Below the pieces are notes generated by a model. That model made no database searches. It was given only the letters and a program-made list of their open reading frames with translations, and was not told where the DNA came from. The translations under genes were made by a program, and so were the position numbers. A stretch of DNA of 64,000 bases, taken from the NCBI GenBank assembly GCA_947627625.1, contig CANQWR010000002.1:124001-188000 (forward strand), given 5' to 3'. Origin of the DNA: an uncultured Ruminococcus sp. GTDB taxonomy: Bacteria; Bacillota; Clostridia; Oscillospirales; Ruminococcaceae. Below are positions 42,741 through 51,614 of the stretch, one piece after another. Numbering within the stretch: position 1 is the first letter of the stretch; each line of letters starts with the position of its first letter.

Positions 42741-44087
42741 CTATATCTGAGCCTTTACAGTGCCGAAATCTATTTCGAGATTTTCCCATATCGGGAAACC
42801 CATGCCGCCGGGAATGTCATATATCACACCGTCGGGCATTTTTACTTTCCACACCTTGTCCGAACAGTTCTTTATGCCGAGAACCCCGGGCTTTGACCTG
42901 TTCTCAACGACTTCCGCACAGACTGTCTGGAAATCGTCCGAACCCGCCGTTATCTCACAGTCATAGAAGCGACAGCCCCTGTAGAGAGGTATTCGCCAGT
43001 CCTTGTTGCTGAATCCGAGAGTTATCATCTTCTCACCGCACCTCGGACACCTGTAAGTTCTGTCGTCGAGTTTTTCAAACATTGAAGTAAAATTGGTGCG
43101 TCCGCACTTTGCACAGCTTATTATTTCGGAACGAAGTCTGACAAATAATTTCTGCCATTCGTTCTCAATCATTCTCTTGTGGGGTTCTTTTATGCCCGTT
43201 GTGAACGACACTATAAAAGCGTCTTTTATGTAGTCGGGGTAAATTCTCCAAAATTTTATAACATTGTCGTGGATACCCTTTACAGGTCTGTTTGAATTGT
43301 CGTCGGGATCATAGACAAATACAGCGTTCTGACCGTAATGTCTCAGTTCCGAGGACTCCGTGAGACAAATATCTCTGACAACCTTTTCGCCCTCCATAGG
43401 GTCGCCCCTGAAAAGGAGTTTGAAAAGCACGACAGCGAGTGAATATTTGTCCGTCTGGACATTCGGCTTTGCGACACCCCTCACGATTTCGGGAGCCATA
43501 TAGCCGGGTTTACCGCCTATTCCGAAGTTACTGCCGTCGGGAGCAATGTTGTCGCAGTCGCAGACGAGAATATCGCCCGTGTTGACGTTTATGAAGAAAC
43601 CGCCGTCATTGAGGTCCTGATAGCTCTTGCCCGCCCTGTGGAGCTGTCTGAAAGCGTTCACTATATTTATAACGGCAGTGATCATTGCATAGAGGTTTGT
43701 GAACCTTATGGGCTTTTTGACGGCAGTACCCGACATTGGGTCTATTTCGAGTTTGTAGGTGTTGAGAATATCAACAAACGAGTCAAAGCCCTTTGGACGC
43801 AAATCCATTATGTAGCCGAAAGTACCCTGTGAATTTTCCTTTGTGAGGTACTTGGGCCACAGGAACTTTTCACTTGGTGCACCGTCATTTATATTGTCCT
43901 GAATATTTTTTCTGAACGCTTGCGGATTTTTTATCTTGTCCACATCGTACCATTTCAGTGCCCACTTCTGACCGTTGAACTCAACGAGATAAACTATACC
44001 CTGACCACCGCTTCCGATGGCACTTAGTACTTTTGCACTTCCGCCGTATTCCATCTGGACTTCCTGTCCGACTTTCAGTTCAATCAT
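42741..44087 (-). CDS. Serine/threonine kinase-like protein with zinc ribbon (TerY-P triad kinase)
   Basis: The 448-residue protein has an N-terminal protein kinase fold: glycine loop GSGGQG, the ATP-binding Lys in WALKWYD, the catalytic-loop variant YQDLNDGGFF (in place of HRDLKPEN), CDCDN in place of DFG, and PGYMAPEI. This pattern fits the divergent kinases of TerY-P triads. After the kinase comes a helical segment, then a zinc ribbon (CAKC...CPRC near residues 325-355) and a small C-terminal beta domain. The catalytic Asp is present, although the usual Asn after it is Gly. It is cytoplasmic, 24 bp after the zinc-ribbon/LRR gene. Confidence 0.85.
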   Translation of the reverse strand: MIELKVGQEVQMEYGGSAKVLSAIGSGGQGIVYLVEFNGQKWALKWYDVDKIKNPQAFRKNIQDNINDGAPSEKFLWPKYLTKENSQGTFGYIMDLRPKGFDSFVDILNTYKLEIDPMSGTAVKKPIRFTNLYAMITAVINIVNAFRQLHRAGKSYQDLNDGGFFINVNTGDILVCDCDNIAPDGSNFGIGGKPGYMAPEIVRGVAKPNVQTDKYSLAVVLFKLLFRGDPMEGEKVVRDICLTESSELRHYGQNAVFVYDPDDNSNRPVKGIHDNVIKFWRIYPDYIKDAFIVSFTTGIKEPHKRMIENEWQKLFVRLRSEIISCAKCGRTNFTSMFEKLDDRTYRCPRCGEKMITLGFSNKDWRIPLYRGCRFYDCEITAGSDDFQTVCAEVVENRSKPGVLGIKNCSDKVWKVKMPDGVIYDIPGGMGFPIWENLEIDFGTVKAQI

Positions 44088-44111
44088 TTAATTCATTCCT
44101 TTCAGATAAAA

Positions 44112-45218
44112 TCAGATTTTTATAGCAGGTCCCTTTGCGATTGCATCAAAGGTGATGCCGTATGTGAGACAGTATTTGTGTACATAGGAGTTTTCATAGC
44201 ACTTTATTGTGAGGTTCGGGCAGTATGAAAAAGCGTTTTCGTCTATAAATTTTACACTGTCGGGGAGGAATAGTTTTCCGAGACTGTCACAGCCCGCAAA
44301 AGCCTCTTTGCCTATACTGCTCACGGTGTTGGGAATGTCTATTATTTCGAGACTCCGACAGAACTGGAAAGCGTTGTCGGGTATTTCGAGTATTCCCGAC
44401 GGTATTTTGACCATTGCAAGCTCAATGCACTGTGCAAAGGCGTTTTGTCTTATTACCTTTATGGACTCGGGAAAATTTATACTTCTCAGGTGTTTGCACT
44501 CCGAAAAGGCGTATTCCCCTATGCCCGCCATAGTGGAGGGAAGCTCCACGGAACGGATACGTCCCCAGCCGTCAAAGCAGAAACTGTCTATCATTGTATA
44601 GCCCTCGGGAATGACTATATCGGATTTCAGGCGGAATTTATTTGCGTCCTTTTTGCGGAAAACTCTCGCCTCTATGTTTATCTTTTCGTCGGATTTCTTG
44701 ACGGGAGTTTCGGTCGGAGCAGTCTCTTCCGAATGTTTGGGTTCCTCTTTTTCGACAGCCCTCGGGACGTAATTCCAACCGAGGACGTGGGCAAAGCAGA
44801 CGACAACGAACTCCGCAGCATTTTCCGACAGGAACATATCATCTGTCATATAGCTCTTTGCCTTCATGACGGAAATCTCCTGATTTTGCTCTTTGAGCAT
44901 ATTTTTCAGAACGCCTGCCGATATGACATTTCTGAACAGACGGCGTTCTTTTTCGCACTCGGGAATATAGTCGTTCAGCAGTGCAACGAATTTTGTAGGG
45001 TCTGTTACTATATCTCTTCCCTGTTCCTCAACGATTTTAGAAAGTCTCTCTGTTATCATGATGGTGTTGTCGAACCCCGGAACATTTTTCTTGACAGCCC
45101 TGTTGTTTTTTAACGTGATACTCTCAGCACCCTGTAATTTTCGTGATACGGGCGTACCGCACTCAGGGCAGACGGCATAATCGGGCATAATTTCGGCATT
45201 GCACTTTTCACACCGCAT
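44112..45218 (-). CDS. Zinc-ribbon protein with helical domain and BspA-type leucine-rich repeats
   Basis: This 368-residue protein starts with a zinc ribbon (MRCEKCNAEI, then YAVCPECG). A helical region follows (about residues 50-155, with PTKFVALLNDYIPECEKERR and an AHVLGW end), then a Lys/Glu/Thr linker and about five LRR_5/BspA-type repeats (ELPSTMAGIGEYAFSECKHL type). No signal peptide is present, so unlike BspA surface proteins it should be cytoplasmic. It is first in the operon; the zinc ribbon matches the style of the kinase downstream. It is probably a sensor or scaffold of the triad. Confidence 0.82.
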   Translation of the reverse strand: MRCEKCNAEIMPDYAVCPECGTPVSRKLQGAESITLKNNRAVKKNVPGFDNTIMITERLSKIVEEQGRDIVTDPTKFVALLNDYIPECEKERRLFRNVISAGVLKNMLKEQNQEISVMKAKSYMTDDMFLSENAAEFVVVCFAHVLGWNYVPRAVEKEEPKHSEETAPTETPVKKSDEKINIEARVFRKKDANKFRLKSDIVIPEGYTMIDSFCFDGWGRIRSVELPSTMAGIGEYAFSECKHLRSINFPESIKVIRQNAFAQCIELAMVKIPSGILEIPDNAFQFCRSLEIIDIPNTVSSIGKEAFAGCDSLGKLFLPDSVKFIDENAFSYCPNLTIKCYENSYVHKYCLTYGITFDAIAKGPAIKI

Positions 45219-45368
45219 AAATCAACTCTCCTTACTGGTTTTTTGTGACTGACTGCACATTGAACACTATAATTATTATAATTATATATTATTTAAGCGT
45301 TCAGGTACAGCTGATAAATAATAAAAAAATATTACAAGCAAAAATAACAACGTATTCACTTATAAACA

Positions 45369-45397
45369 AGTATAACACTTCTTACGATAATTGTCAA
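45369..45397 (-). promoter_or_regulatory. Promoter of the TerY-P/GGDEF operon
   Basis: On the minus strand: consensus TTGACA (45397-45392), a 17-bp spacer and TATACT (45374-45369). The first ATG is 45218, giving a leader of roughly 140 nt that is AT-rich; I see no riboswitch in it. Confidence 0.7.
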
Positions 45398-45447
45398 GCA
45401 ATTTTGTAAATAAAGATTAAATTCGGACTTCTATAGAAAAATCACAA

Positions 45448-45486
45448 AAAAATTCCCCCTCTGCGGTAAGGGGGAGGGGAATTTTC
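45448..45486 (-). terminator. Rho-independent terminator after the small lipoprotein gene
   Basis: Arms AAAATTCCCC and GGGGAATTTT enclose a G/C-rich inner stem. T-rich sequence follows on the minus strand. It closes the transcript of the lipoprotein at 45569. Confidence 0.7.
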
Positions 45487-45499
45487 AAAAAAAAACTTC

Positions 45500-45656
45500 T
45501 CGGGCGGGGACTGTCTCAGCCGTGACACTCTACGTTGATTACGAAACGGAACTTTGGACTATAACCGTTCAGGCGGGGTCTGTTTCGTGGGGGACTGTCC
45601 CAGTCGTGACACTCTCCGTTGGCTCCTGAACCTGATTTTGGACTATATCTGTCGGA
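45500..45656 (-). repeat. Degenerate tandem duplication of the lipoprotein gene 3' end
   Basis: The segment around 45591-45656 (coding for the last residues of the lipoprotein) is repeated at about 45503-45570, beyond its stop codon. The two share GGGACTGTC, CGTGACACTCT and TTGGACTATA landmarks at a period of about 87 bp, which keeps the reading frame. The downstream copy holds two in-frame stops. Confidence 0.65.
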
Positions 45657-46171
45657 CTGTTGACGGACAGCCCGCTGAACTCCATTTTCAGATTATTTGC
45701 AGGCATTTCAAAAGCCGACAGATTTCCGTCTTTGTCGGCAGTTATGACGTAGTCCCCCGAATCGAGAGTACCCGATATTTCGAGCATACCGTCATTTTCT
45801 GTGCCGTTCAGCTCCTCCGCACGGGCGTTTTTGTCAACAGCGTCTATCAGGTTCACAAGCATAGCCTTGACGGGCAGGGCGGATTTTGGCACGGAAAAAC
45901 TAAGTCCCTTATATGTAGCCTCAACGTTTCCCTCACTGAATTTCAGATTTACTCCGCTCAGAGTGTTGGGGGAGGAAAACTCCGTCTCCCACTCTCCGTC
46001 GCCTATCCTCTTGACGGTACACTCGGCGGTCAGGCGGTCAAGAGTTATCACGGCATCGGAAGTAAAAGATGCGTTCAGATTGTTTTTTCTTGATGAACTT
46101 GGTTTAAGCGGACTTGAACACGCTGTCGAGAGTATAGTGCAGACGACAGCGATTGAAATAAATTTTTTCAT
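45569..46171 (-). CDS. Small hypothetical lipoprotein
   Basis: This 200-residue protein has a lipoprotein signal peptide with lipobox LSTAC at the end of the hydrophobic stretch (residues 3-18). The mature part is beta-rich, without motifs I recognise; it resembles secreted Clostridia proteins of the type that bind cell-wall or assembly factors only in general composition. The C-terminus (EPTESVTTGTVPHETDPA) is Thr/Pro-rich and partly duplicated after the stop codon. It is transcribed alone or behind the NAD(P)HX gene. Confidence 0.68.
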   Translation of the reverse strand: MKKFISIAVVCTILSTACSSPLKPSSSRKNNLNASFTSDAVITLDRLTAECTVKRIGDGEWETEFSSPNTLSGVNLKFSEGNVEATYKGLSFSVPKSALPVKAMLVNLIDAVDKNARAEELNGTENDGMLEISGTLDSGDYVITADKDGNLSAFEMPANNLKMEFSGLSVNSPTDIVQNQVQEPTESVTTGTVPHETDPA

Positions 46172-46255
46172 AGAAAATCATCTCCCACAGAAAGTTTTTT
46201 TGATATTTGTTTTTAATATCAATATTTTAACTTCCCGTCTGTGGAGACGGATTTT

Positions 46256-47953
46256 TTATGATACCGCTGTTTTTCCACACTCCCCGATTTTTCCGAAAGT
46301 TTCGGGAATACACGAGATAAGGTCACTCGGGAGCATGGAGTACTTACCGAATTTTTCCGCACATATGTCTCCCGCAAGACCGTGGAGGTACGCACCGATA
46401 CAAGCCGATTGTGCATTGCCGTAGCCCTGTGCGGAGAGAGTGCCGACTATTCCCGCAAGTACGTCACCGCTGCCGCCCTTGCTCATTCCCGAGTTACCTG
46501 TCTGATTGACAAAAATTTTCTTGCCGTCGGCTATGACAGTCCCCGCACCTTTGAGGACAACGGTTATCTCAAATCTCTCCGCATATTTTCCCGCAAAAGT
46601 TATCCTGTTGCTGTTCACGACAGACGGCTCACAGTTCAGAAGTCTTGCCATCTCTCCGACATGGGGAGTAATTATAACGTCCGTGCCCTTGCTCAGTAAT
46701 ATATCTATGTCCGAAGCAATGCAGTTTATGCCGTCAGCGTCAACAATTACAGTGCCTTTTGCGTTTTGGAGGACAAATTTTGTCAGTGCAACGGTGTCGT
46801 TTGTGACACCCATTCCGCAGCCTATGACGACAGCATCAGCCCTCCGCAGTTCTTTGAGCAGACGGTTTTTGTTGTCGTCAAAGAGCATAAAGCCGTCATA
46901 ATCGCAGTCCATTTCGAGAAAAGTCGCCTCGGGGGCGAGTACGGAAACGGTGTCAATGCACTTCTCAACAGACGCAAGTTTCACAAGTCCCGCACCCGCA
47001 CGCAACGCACCGAGTACGGCAAACACCCCTGCCCCTCTCATCTGTGAACTTCCCGCAATTACAAGGACTCTCCCGAAATCGCCCTTGTGGGAGTCCTCCT
47101 CACGCTTTTTAGGGAAATTTCTAAGATTATCACTGTCAATAAGAAAATATTCCCTGCCGTCCTCCGAATTTGCAAGGGCATTTTCGGGTATACCTATATC
47201 GGCAACGGTTATTTTTCCGCAGTATTTTTTGAGGGGGTACTGTGTCATGCCTGTCTTCATAAAGCCGAAAGTGACAGTCTCATCAGCCTTGAAAGTGCCG
47301 TCGGAGACCGTGCCCGTCTCACAGCTTCCACCGCTTGGAACGTCCACGGCTATTTTGTAAGCATTTGTACTCATTGCGAATATGTCTGCCATGTCCTTTT
47401 CAAGCTGACCGTGGAAACCCGTGCCGAAAACGCCGTCAACGAGAATATCGGCTTTTGAGACCGCCTGTCTTATCGCACTGACACGCTCATTTTCTCTTTT
47501 CAGCATTTCTTTTGTCGAGGGATCTGTGACGGGCTTTTCGGCTTCAGATGTCGGAACAGTCATGAAATCTATCTCCATAGCCTCAAGGACAGCCTGGATT
47601 TTCTCCTGCCTGTAGCCCGTCACTATTTTTACTCCCGTATTTTCAAGATGACCGAACATCTCCTCAGAGAGAGAAGTGGACGGTTTCCCGCAGAGGTTCA
47701 CGACCGTAACGCCGTAACCTGCACGAGCGAGTATATCAGCCGAGACAAAGCAGTCACCGCCGTTATTTCCCGAACCCGCCAGAAAGACAACCGATATTTT
47801 TTCGGGTTCGTCAAAATTTTTCTCCGAGCAGTGACGCATTATAAGGCGTGCTGTCTGTCTGCCCGCATTTATCATAAGCTCTCTCTTTGAGACACCGAGT
47901 TTCTCACAGCGGTTCTCAGTATTTATCATCTGTTTTGGTGTGACTATCTGCAT
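46256..47953 (-). CDS. nnr: Bifunctional NAD(P)HX epimerase / ADP-dependent dehydratase
   Basis: This enzyme repairs hydrated NAD(P)H. The 565-residue fusion has an N-terminal epimerase (YjeF_N) with GSGNNGGDCFV near residue 57 and VDVPSGG, and a C-terminal ADP-dependent dehydratase (YjeF_C/ribokinase-like) with VVIGCGMGVTND, ITPHVGEMARL and the SKGGSGDVLAG nucleotide site. The insert around residues 120-150 is slightly longer than usual. The stop is followed by a weak hairpin (CCGTCT/AGACGG at 46235-46250). Confidence 0.94.
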   Translation of the reverse strand: MQIVTPKQMINTENRCEKLGVSKRELMINAGRQTARLIMRHCSEKNFDEPEKISVVFLAGSGNNGGDCFVSADILARAGYGVTVVNLCGKPSTSLSEEMFGHLENTGVKIVTGYRQEKIQAVLEAMEIDFMTVPTSEAEKPVTDPSTKEMLKRENERVSAIRQAVSKADILVDGVFGTGFHGQLEKDMADIFAMSTNAYKIAVDVPSGGSCETGTVSDGTFKADETVTFGFMKTGMTQYPLKKYCGKITVADIGIPENALANSEDGREYFLIDSDNLRNFPKKREEDSHKGDFGRVLVIAGSSQMRGAGVFAVLGALRAGAGLVKLASVEKCIDTVSVLAPEATFLEMDCDYDGFMLFDDNKNRLLKELRRADAVVIGCGMGVTNDTVALTKFVLQNAKGTVIVDADGINCIASDIDILLSKGTDVIITPHVGEMARLLNCEPSVVNSNRITFAGKYAERFEITVVLKGAGTVIADGKKIFVNQTGNSGMSKGGSGDVLAGIVGTLSAQGYGNAQSACIGAYLHGLAGDICAEKFGKYSMLPSDLISCIPETFGKIGECGKTAVS

Positions 47954-47954
47954 T

Positions 47955-48035
47955 TTACTCTCCTTAGATTTTAGATTAGATTAAATAAATTAAATTATAT
48001 AAAATTAAATTGAATTAAATTAAATAAAATAAAAA
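47955..48035. repeat. AT-rich low-complexity spacer
   Basis: Short TTAAA/TAGATT-type words are repeated many times, as at 860-900 and 15425-15490. No stem-loop or open frame is evident. It lies between nnr and the DUF6106-like gene. Confidence 0.5.
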
Positions 48036-48557
48036 TTATTTCTTGGCTCTCAAAGCTCTCGGCAGTGATTTGTTTATAACTTCAAGCATATCTTCATTCG
48101 GACAGAAGACAAGCCTTGTGTTTCCGTACTCCTCATCGGGAAAATCGGCGTAGTACTCCTCCGAGGCGATATTGCTGGAGGCGATTATAAGAGTCATATC
48201 ACCCGAATCATCGGTGTCGTCGAGGTACTTGCCGAATGCGGAGAATTTGGCGACATTGACACTTATGAGATGTTTTCTCTTTTTCTTTGCAATAATTTTG
48301 TCAATATCGAGTTCACCGTTTGTAAAGGCGTACTCATATTCCACATAAAAATTCTGTACATTGAAATAAACTCCCACTCCGCACGCCACCGCCGCTATGA
48401 GTGATGCAAGGGAGATAACGGGAACAGACAGCATAAGCATTGCAACGGCTATAAAAGCCACTGCCGCAATTACTCCCGCCACATTTTTCAGTATCAGCTT
48501 TTTCTTGTCCGAATTGGTCTGTTGTTTGACAATAAGCTGTTCGGCAAAAACGTCCAT
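48036..48557 (-). CDS. DUF6106-like membrane protein
   Basis: This 173-residue protein starts MDVFAEQLIVKQQ, has two adjacent TM segments (about residues 25-65), and a soluble C-terminal domain with VEYEYAFTNGELDIDKIIAKKKRK. I associate this layout with the DUF6106 family of Clostridia, of unknown function. I chose ATG 48557; an upstream GTG at 48572 overlaps the AGGAG site. It is followed by nnr in the same direction. Confidence 0.65.
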   Translation of the reverse strand: MDVFAEQLIVKQQTNSDKKKLILKNVAGVIAAVAFIAVAMLMLSVPVISLASLIAAVACGVGVYFNVQNFYVEYEYAFTNGELDIDKIIAKKKRKHLISVNVAKFSAFGKYLDDTDDSGDMTLIIASSNIASEEYYADFPDEEYGNTRLVFCPNEDMLEVINKSLPRALRAKK

Positions 48558-48605
48558 AGGTAAAAAAAACACTCCTCTCGTGGAAAAAATCTCTTTTTTC
48601 AGGGT

Positions 48606-48640
48606 AAAGACCGCAGATATTAAAATTCTGCGGTCTTTTG
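48606..48640 (-). terminator. Rho-independent terminator after the EAL gene
   Basis: A 12-bp perfect stem (AAAGACCGCAGA with TCTGCGGTCTTT) has a 9-base loop. It lies between the stop of the PAS-GGDEF-EAL gene and the DUF6106-like gene; the T-tract is better on the plus strand. Confidence 0.7.
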
Positions 48641-48675
48641 TCTTTTCGGAATTTCTTTGCGTATGCGGACATCTC

Positions 48676-50346
48676 TCACTTATCTGCTACCTCCGTTTCG
48701 GTGACTTTTTTGTAAAGTTCATCGGCTGAAAGGGGTTTGGAGTAGTAATAGCCCTGAAAACTGCTTACTCTGAAACGCCTGAGAAAGTCTCTCATTTCGG
48801 CTGTCTCCACGCCCTCAACGCATACCTCGGCGGAGAAGGAGTGTGCGAGTTCGGATATAAACTGCACGGTGTTGCGGTCCGAGGAACTCTCTTCAATATT
48901 TTTTACAAACTCCCTGTCTATTTTGACAGTGTCAATGGGCAACTCACGGAGTACACCGAGTGACGAAAAGCCCGTGCCGAAGTCGTCCAGAGCGACTTTA
49001 ACGCCCCTCTGCTTTAGCATTGCGAACATATTTTTCAGCAAGTCCATGTCCAGAAGCCTGCACCTCTCCGTTATTTCAAGACAGAGATTTCTTGCGGGAA
49101 AACCCGTCTCATCGAGCAGATTGAAAACCTGTGTGACAAAATCGCTCTTTTCGAGCTGTGCATATGAGAGGTTGACATTCATAACCATGTCGGGGTACTT
49201 TTCGAGGAATTTTTTTCCGTCTATCATAGCCTGTCTCATAATCCACTTGCCGAGTTCGGGGAAAAGCATATCCTGTTCGAGTACAGGAATGAACTGCACA
49301 GGCGGTACAGTGCCGTATTTTGAACTCTTCCAGCGTATAAGAGCCTCCATGCCCTTCAGTTTTTCGGTTTCGGAGTTGACAATCGGCTGATAGCAGAGGA
49401 AAAAGCCCTCACACTCCTCCGCAACGCTGCTCCTTATGACATTCAGCTTTTCAAGATTCTGACGGTTGTCCTCACTGCAAGAGCTGTCAAACACGACCAT
49501 TTCACCGAGATGGCTGTGTTTTGACTGATAATAGGCTGCTTTAAGGCAGGAGTGGAGCGTTTCGGGGGAGATGTTGAAATTCTCCGTAAACACAACTCCC
49601 GCATTGAGTGAGACATTTATTTTCTCGTTGTCAACGTAGAAATCCTTTGTGAACTTTTTCTGCAACTCCTTGTAGAGTTTCCCCGCAGAGGGTATGTCGA
49701 GTTTATCCGAAATGACGGTAAATTTTGTACCGTCAAGCCTGTAGACCGTTCCGTACGGTCTGAATTTGTCCTGTATACAGTAGGCGATTTTCTGTAAAAC
49801 TCTGTTTCCAAATTTATAGCCGTAAACGTCATTTATGTCCGAAAAGCTGTTCAGACCGATTATCAGGGCGAGTGCGGGAATATTTTTCCCCGACATCGCT
49901 TTGAGGTCGTCAAAGCAGGCGTAAAGGCTTCTCAGACCCGTTACGGAGTCGATATAGCTTCCGACACCGTGATTTCTTATTGCACCGCAGAAATATTCGG
50001 GTTTTCCATCTGCATCTTTTATGACCACTCCACGGCAAGTACAGGTGGTATAAGTGCCGTCAGCGGTCTTTGCACGGTACTGCATATCGTGACCGAAAGA
50101 CTGTCCCGAAAAAATTTCGTCTATATTTTTGTGATAACCCTCTCTGTCCTCGGGGTGTATGAAGTTCTCCCAGATTCCGCCTGCATTGTACATATACTCA
50201 TTCGGCAGACCAAAATAGTCAACAGCGGTTTTTGACCAGCGTGACAAGTCCTGTGCCATATCGCAGACGTACACATATGAGCCGTCGGCTATAATCGAGA
50301 CAGCTTCAAACAGGCTGTCAAGTTTTGTACTCCTGTCTCTGTTCAT
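48676..50346 (-). CDS. PAS-GGDEF-EAL protein (c-di-GMP phosphodiesterase, cyclase part degenerate)
   Basis: This 556-residue cytoplasmic protein has an N-terminal PAS domain (FIHPEDREGYHKNI, then YRAKTADGTYTTC), a GGDEF domain whose signature reads RLDGTKF so it cannot be a normal cyclase, and a C-terminal EAL domain with MEALIRWKS, LEITERCR, LDDFGTGFSSLG, KIDREFVKNI and EGVET. The EAL metal and catalytic residues appear intact, so hydrolysis of c-di-GMP is likely, with the GGDEF domain as a GTP sensor. I chose ATG 50346 over GTG 50355. Confidence 0.88.
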   Translation of the reverse strand: MNRDRSTKLDSLFEAVSIIADGSYVYVCDMAQDLSRWSKTAVDYFGLPNEYMYNAGGIWENFIHPEDREGYHKNIDEIFSGQSFGHDMQYRAKTADGTYTTCTCRGVVIKDADGKPEYFCGAIRNHGVGSYIDSVTGLRSLYACFDDLKAMSGKNIPALALIIGLNSFSDINDVYGYKFGNRVLQKIAYCIQDKFRPYGTVYRLDGTKFTVISDKLDIPSAGKLYKELQKKFTKDFYVDNEKINVSLNAGVVFTENFNISPETLHSCLKAAYYQSKHSHLGEMVVFDSSCSEDNRQNLEKLNVIRSSVAEECEGFFLCYQPIVNSETEKLKGMEALIRWKSSKYGTVPPVQFIPVLEQDMLFPELGKWIMRQAMIDGKKFLEKYPDMVMNVNLSYAQLEKSDFVTQVFNLLDETGFPARNLCLEITERCRLLDMDLLKNMFAMLKQRGVKVALDDFGTGFSSLGVLRELPIDTVKIDREFVKNIEESSSDRNTVQFISELAHSFSAEVCVEGVETAEMRDFLRRFRVSSFQGYYYSKPLSADELYKKVTETEVADK

Positions 50347-50408
50347 ACCACTCACTTCTTTCCGTAAATTTTAGATTTTTTTAACAGAATGGATAATTAC
50401 CGACAATT

Positions 50409-50437
50409 ATTATAGCATATTTTTGTATAAAAATCAA
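50409..50437 (-). promoter_or_regulatory. Sigma-A-type promoter for the EAL gene
   Basis: On the minus strand: TTGATT (50437-50432), a 17-bp spacer, and TATAAT (50414-50409) with an extended -10 TGC. Confidence 0.68.
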
Positions 50438-50550
50438 TATGCGAATTGCACATATCCTCAGCGGATATTTTGACAATTCTGCCAAAAAAATTCTTTTGCC
50501 GAATAAATATTTATAAATAACGTTAAAAATAAAACAAATGAGACAAAAAA

Positions 50551-50582
50551 CTGCACTCCCGCCTTGCAAGACGGGAGTACAG
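50551..50582 (-). terminator. Rho-independent terminator
   Basis: Arms ACTCCCG and CGGGAGT flank an inner CTTGCAAG palindrome, followed on the minus strand by TTTTTTG. It ends the membrane-protein gene at 50618. Confidence 0.75.
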
Positions 50583-50617
50583 AAAAATTCCCTTGATTTT
50601 TAATTTAACATCACGTC

Positions 50618-51142
50618 TCAGCGGACTATTATTCCCCCGCCTGCCCAGTTTGTACTTATCTTTCCGTACAGTTTCGCCATGAATTTTGTCCTTGCGGTTT
50701 TGGAGAAAGAGGTAACGAGGAAGGCGACGAGGACTGTCATGCAGGCGGCGACAACGAGACCTGTGACTTTGTTGGGAATGAGGAGAAGAGAGAGAGTCCA
50801 GATGACAGCCACAAGGAGAAGTATTATCGGCAGACAGAAGTTTGCGAAATTTCTGTTGTTCATCTTTATGTAACGCTGTATGTCGTGGGAGCTCAAACTC
50901 TCTGAATAGCGTGCTATAAAAGAATCGGGTCTTGCCCAGTTGCAGAATTTTTTTATGCTGTCGAATTTCACGGAGAAATCCTGACCCGTGCTTGTCACAC
51001 GGTAGTTGACACTTATACCGCCGTTGTTGTCGGCATCCATTATGTGGACAACGTTTCCCGTGCCCGCCTGACCGTTTATTGTCTTTGTCACGAGAAATTT
51101 TCTGTCTATGGCATCTTCTATATCGTTCAGCAAATACGTCAT
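50618..51142 (-). CDS. Hypothetical two-span membrane protein
   Basis: The 174-residue product has a soluble N-terminal half (residues 1-95, with VVHIMDADNNGGISVNY and a DSIKKFCNWARPDSF segment) and two TM segments (about 100-118 and 125-143). The C-terminal tail is short and cytoplasmic. I recognise no family. It is monocistronic between its own promoter and a terminator. Confidence 0.68.
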   Translation of the reverse strand: MTYLLNDIEDAIDRKFLVTKTINGQAGTGNVVHIMDADNNGGISVNYRVTSTGQDFSVKFDSIKKFCNWARPDSFIARYSESLSSHDIQRYIKMNNRNFANFCLPIILLLVAVIWTLSLLLIPNKVTGLVVAACMTVLVAFLVTSFSKTARTKFMAKLYGKISTNWAGGGIIVR

Positions 51143-51272
51143 AATAAAACCCCTTACACATTTAATATTATTATTTATTATATAATGTTTTATTTTTAAT
51201 ATTCGTTACATTATTGCATATTGTAGTGTCGCCCGCCCGAAATCACTATGCAACTATATATCATCCGATAAT

Positions 51273-51301
51273 ATTATAACATAAACGGTAAAAAAATTCA
51301 A
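51273..51301 (-). promoter_or_regulatory. Sigma-A-type promoter for the membrane protein at 50618
   Basis: On the minus strand: TTGAAT (51301-51296), a 17-bp spacer and TATAAT (51278-51273). The ATG is about 130 bp downstream. Confidence 0.6.
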
Positions 51302-51585
51302 GTGACGGACGGGAATTTTTTTCTCCGCACGGGAACATATTGCGGAGAATTTTCGGGGTATTTTTGAGGAATTTTTGTGCAATTTCCACAAAAAAGAAAT
51401 TTCACTTGAAAGGGGAGTGCGATAACCGTTACCAATTATATATAATAAATATATTAAATAATGGTACACCTTGAAATGCCGAATCGTTGGAAAATTTTTT
51501 CGCCTGCTGTTTACATTTTTCACGCTTATAATATAAATTACAACTTTATAAAATAGTTTTCAGCTGTTTTTCCGATAAAAAAGTG

Positions 51586-51614
51586 TTGACAAACACGGTT
51601 GATTGTATTATAAT
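51586..51614 (+). promoter_or_regulatory. Strong sigma-A-type promoter for dacA
   Basis: Consensus TTGACA (51586-51591), a 17-bp spacer and consensus TATAAT (51609-51614), 55 bp before the ATG. Confidence 0.8.

Noticed and set aside
45219..45368. Riboswitch in the ~140-nt leader of the TerY-P operon
   Set aside because: The leader is AT-rich with no conserved core that I can recognise and no terminator before the first gene.
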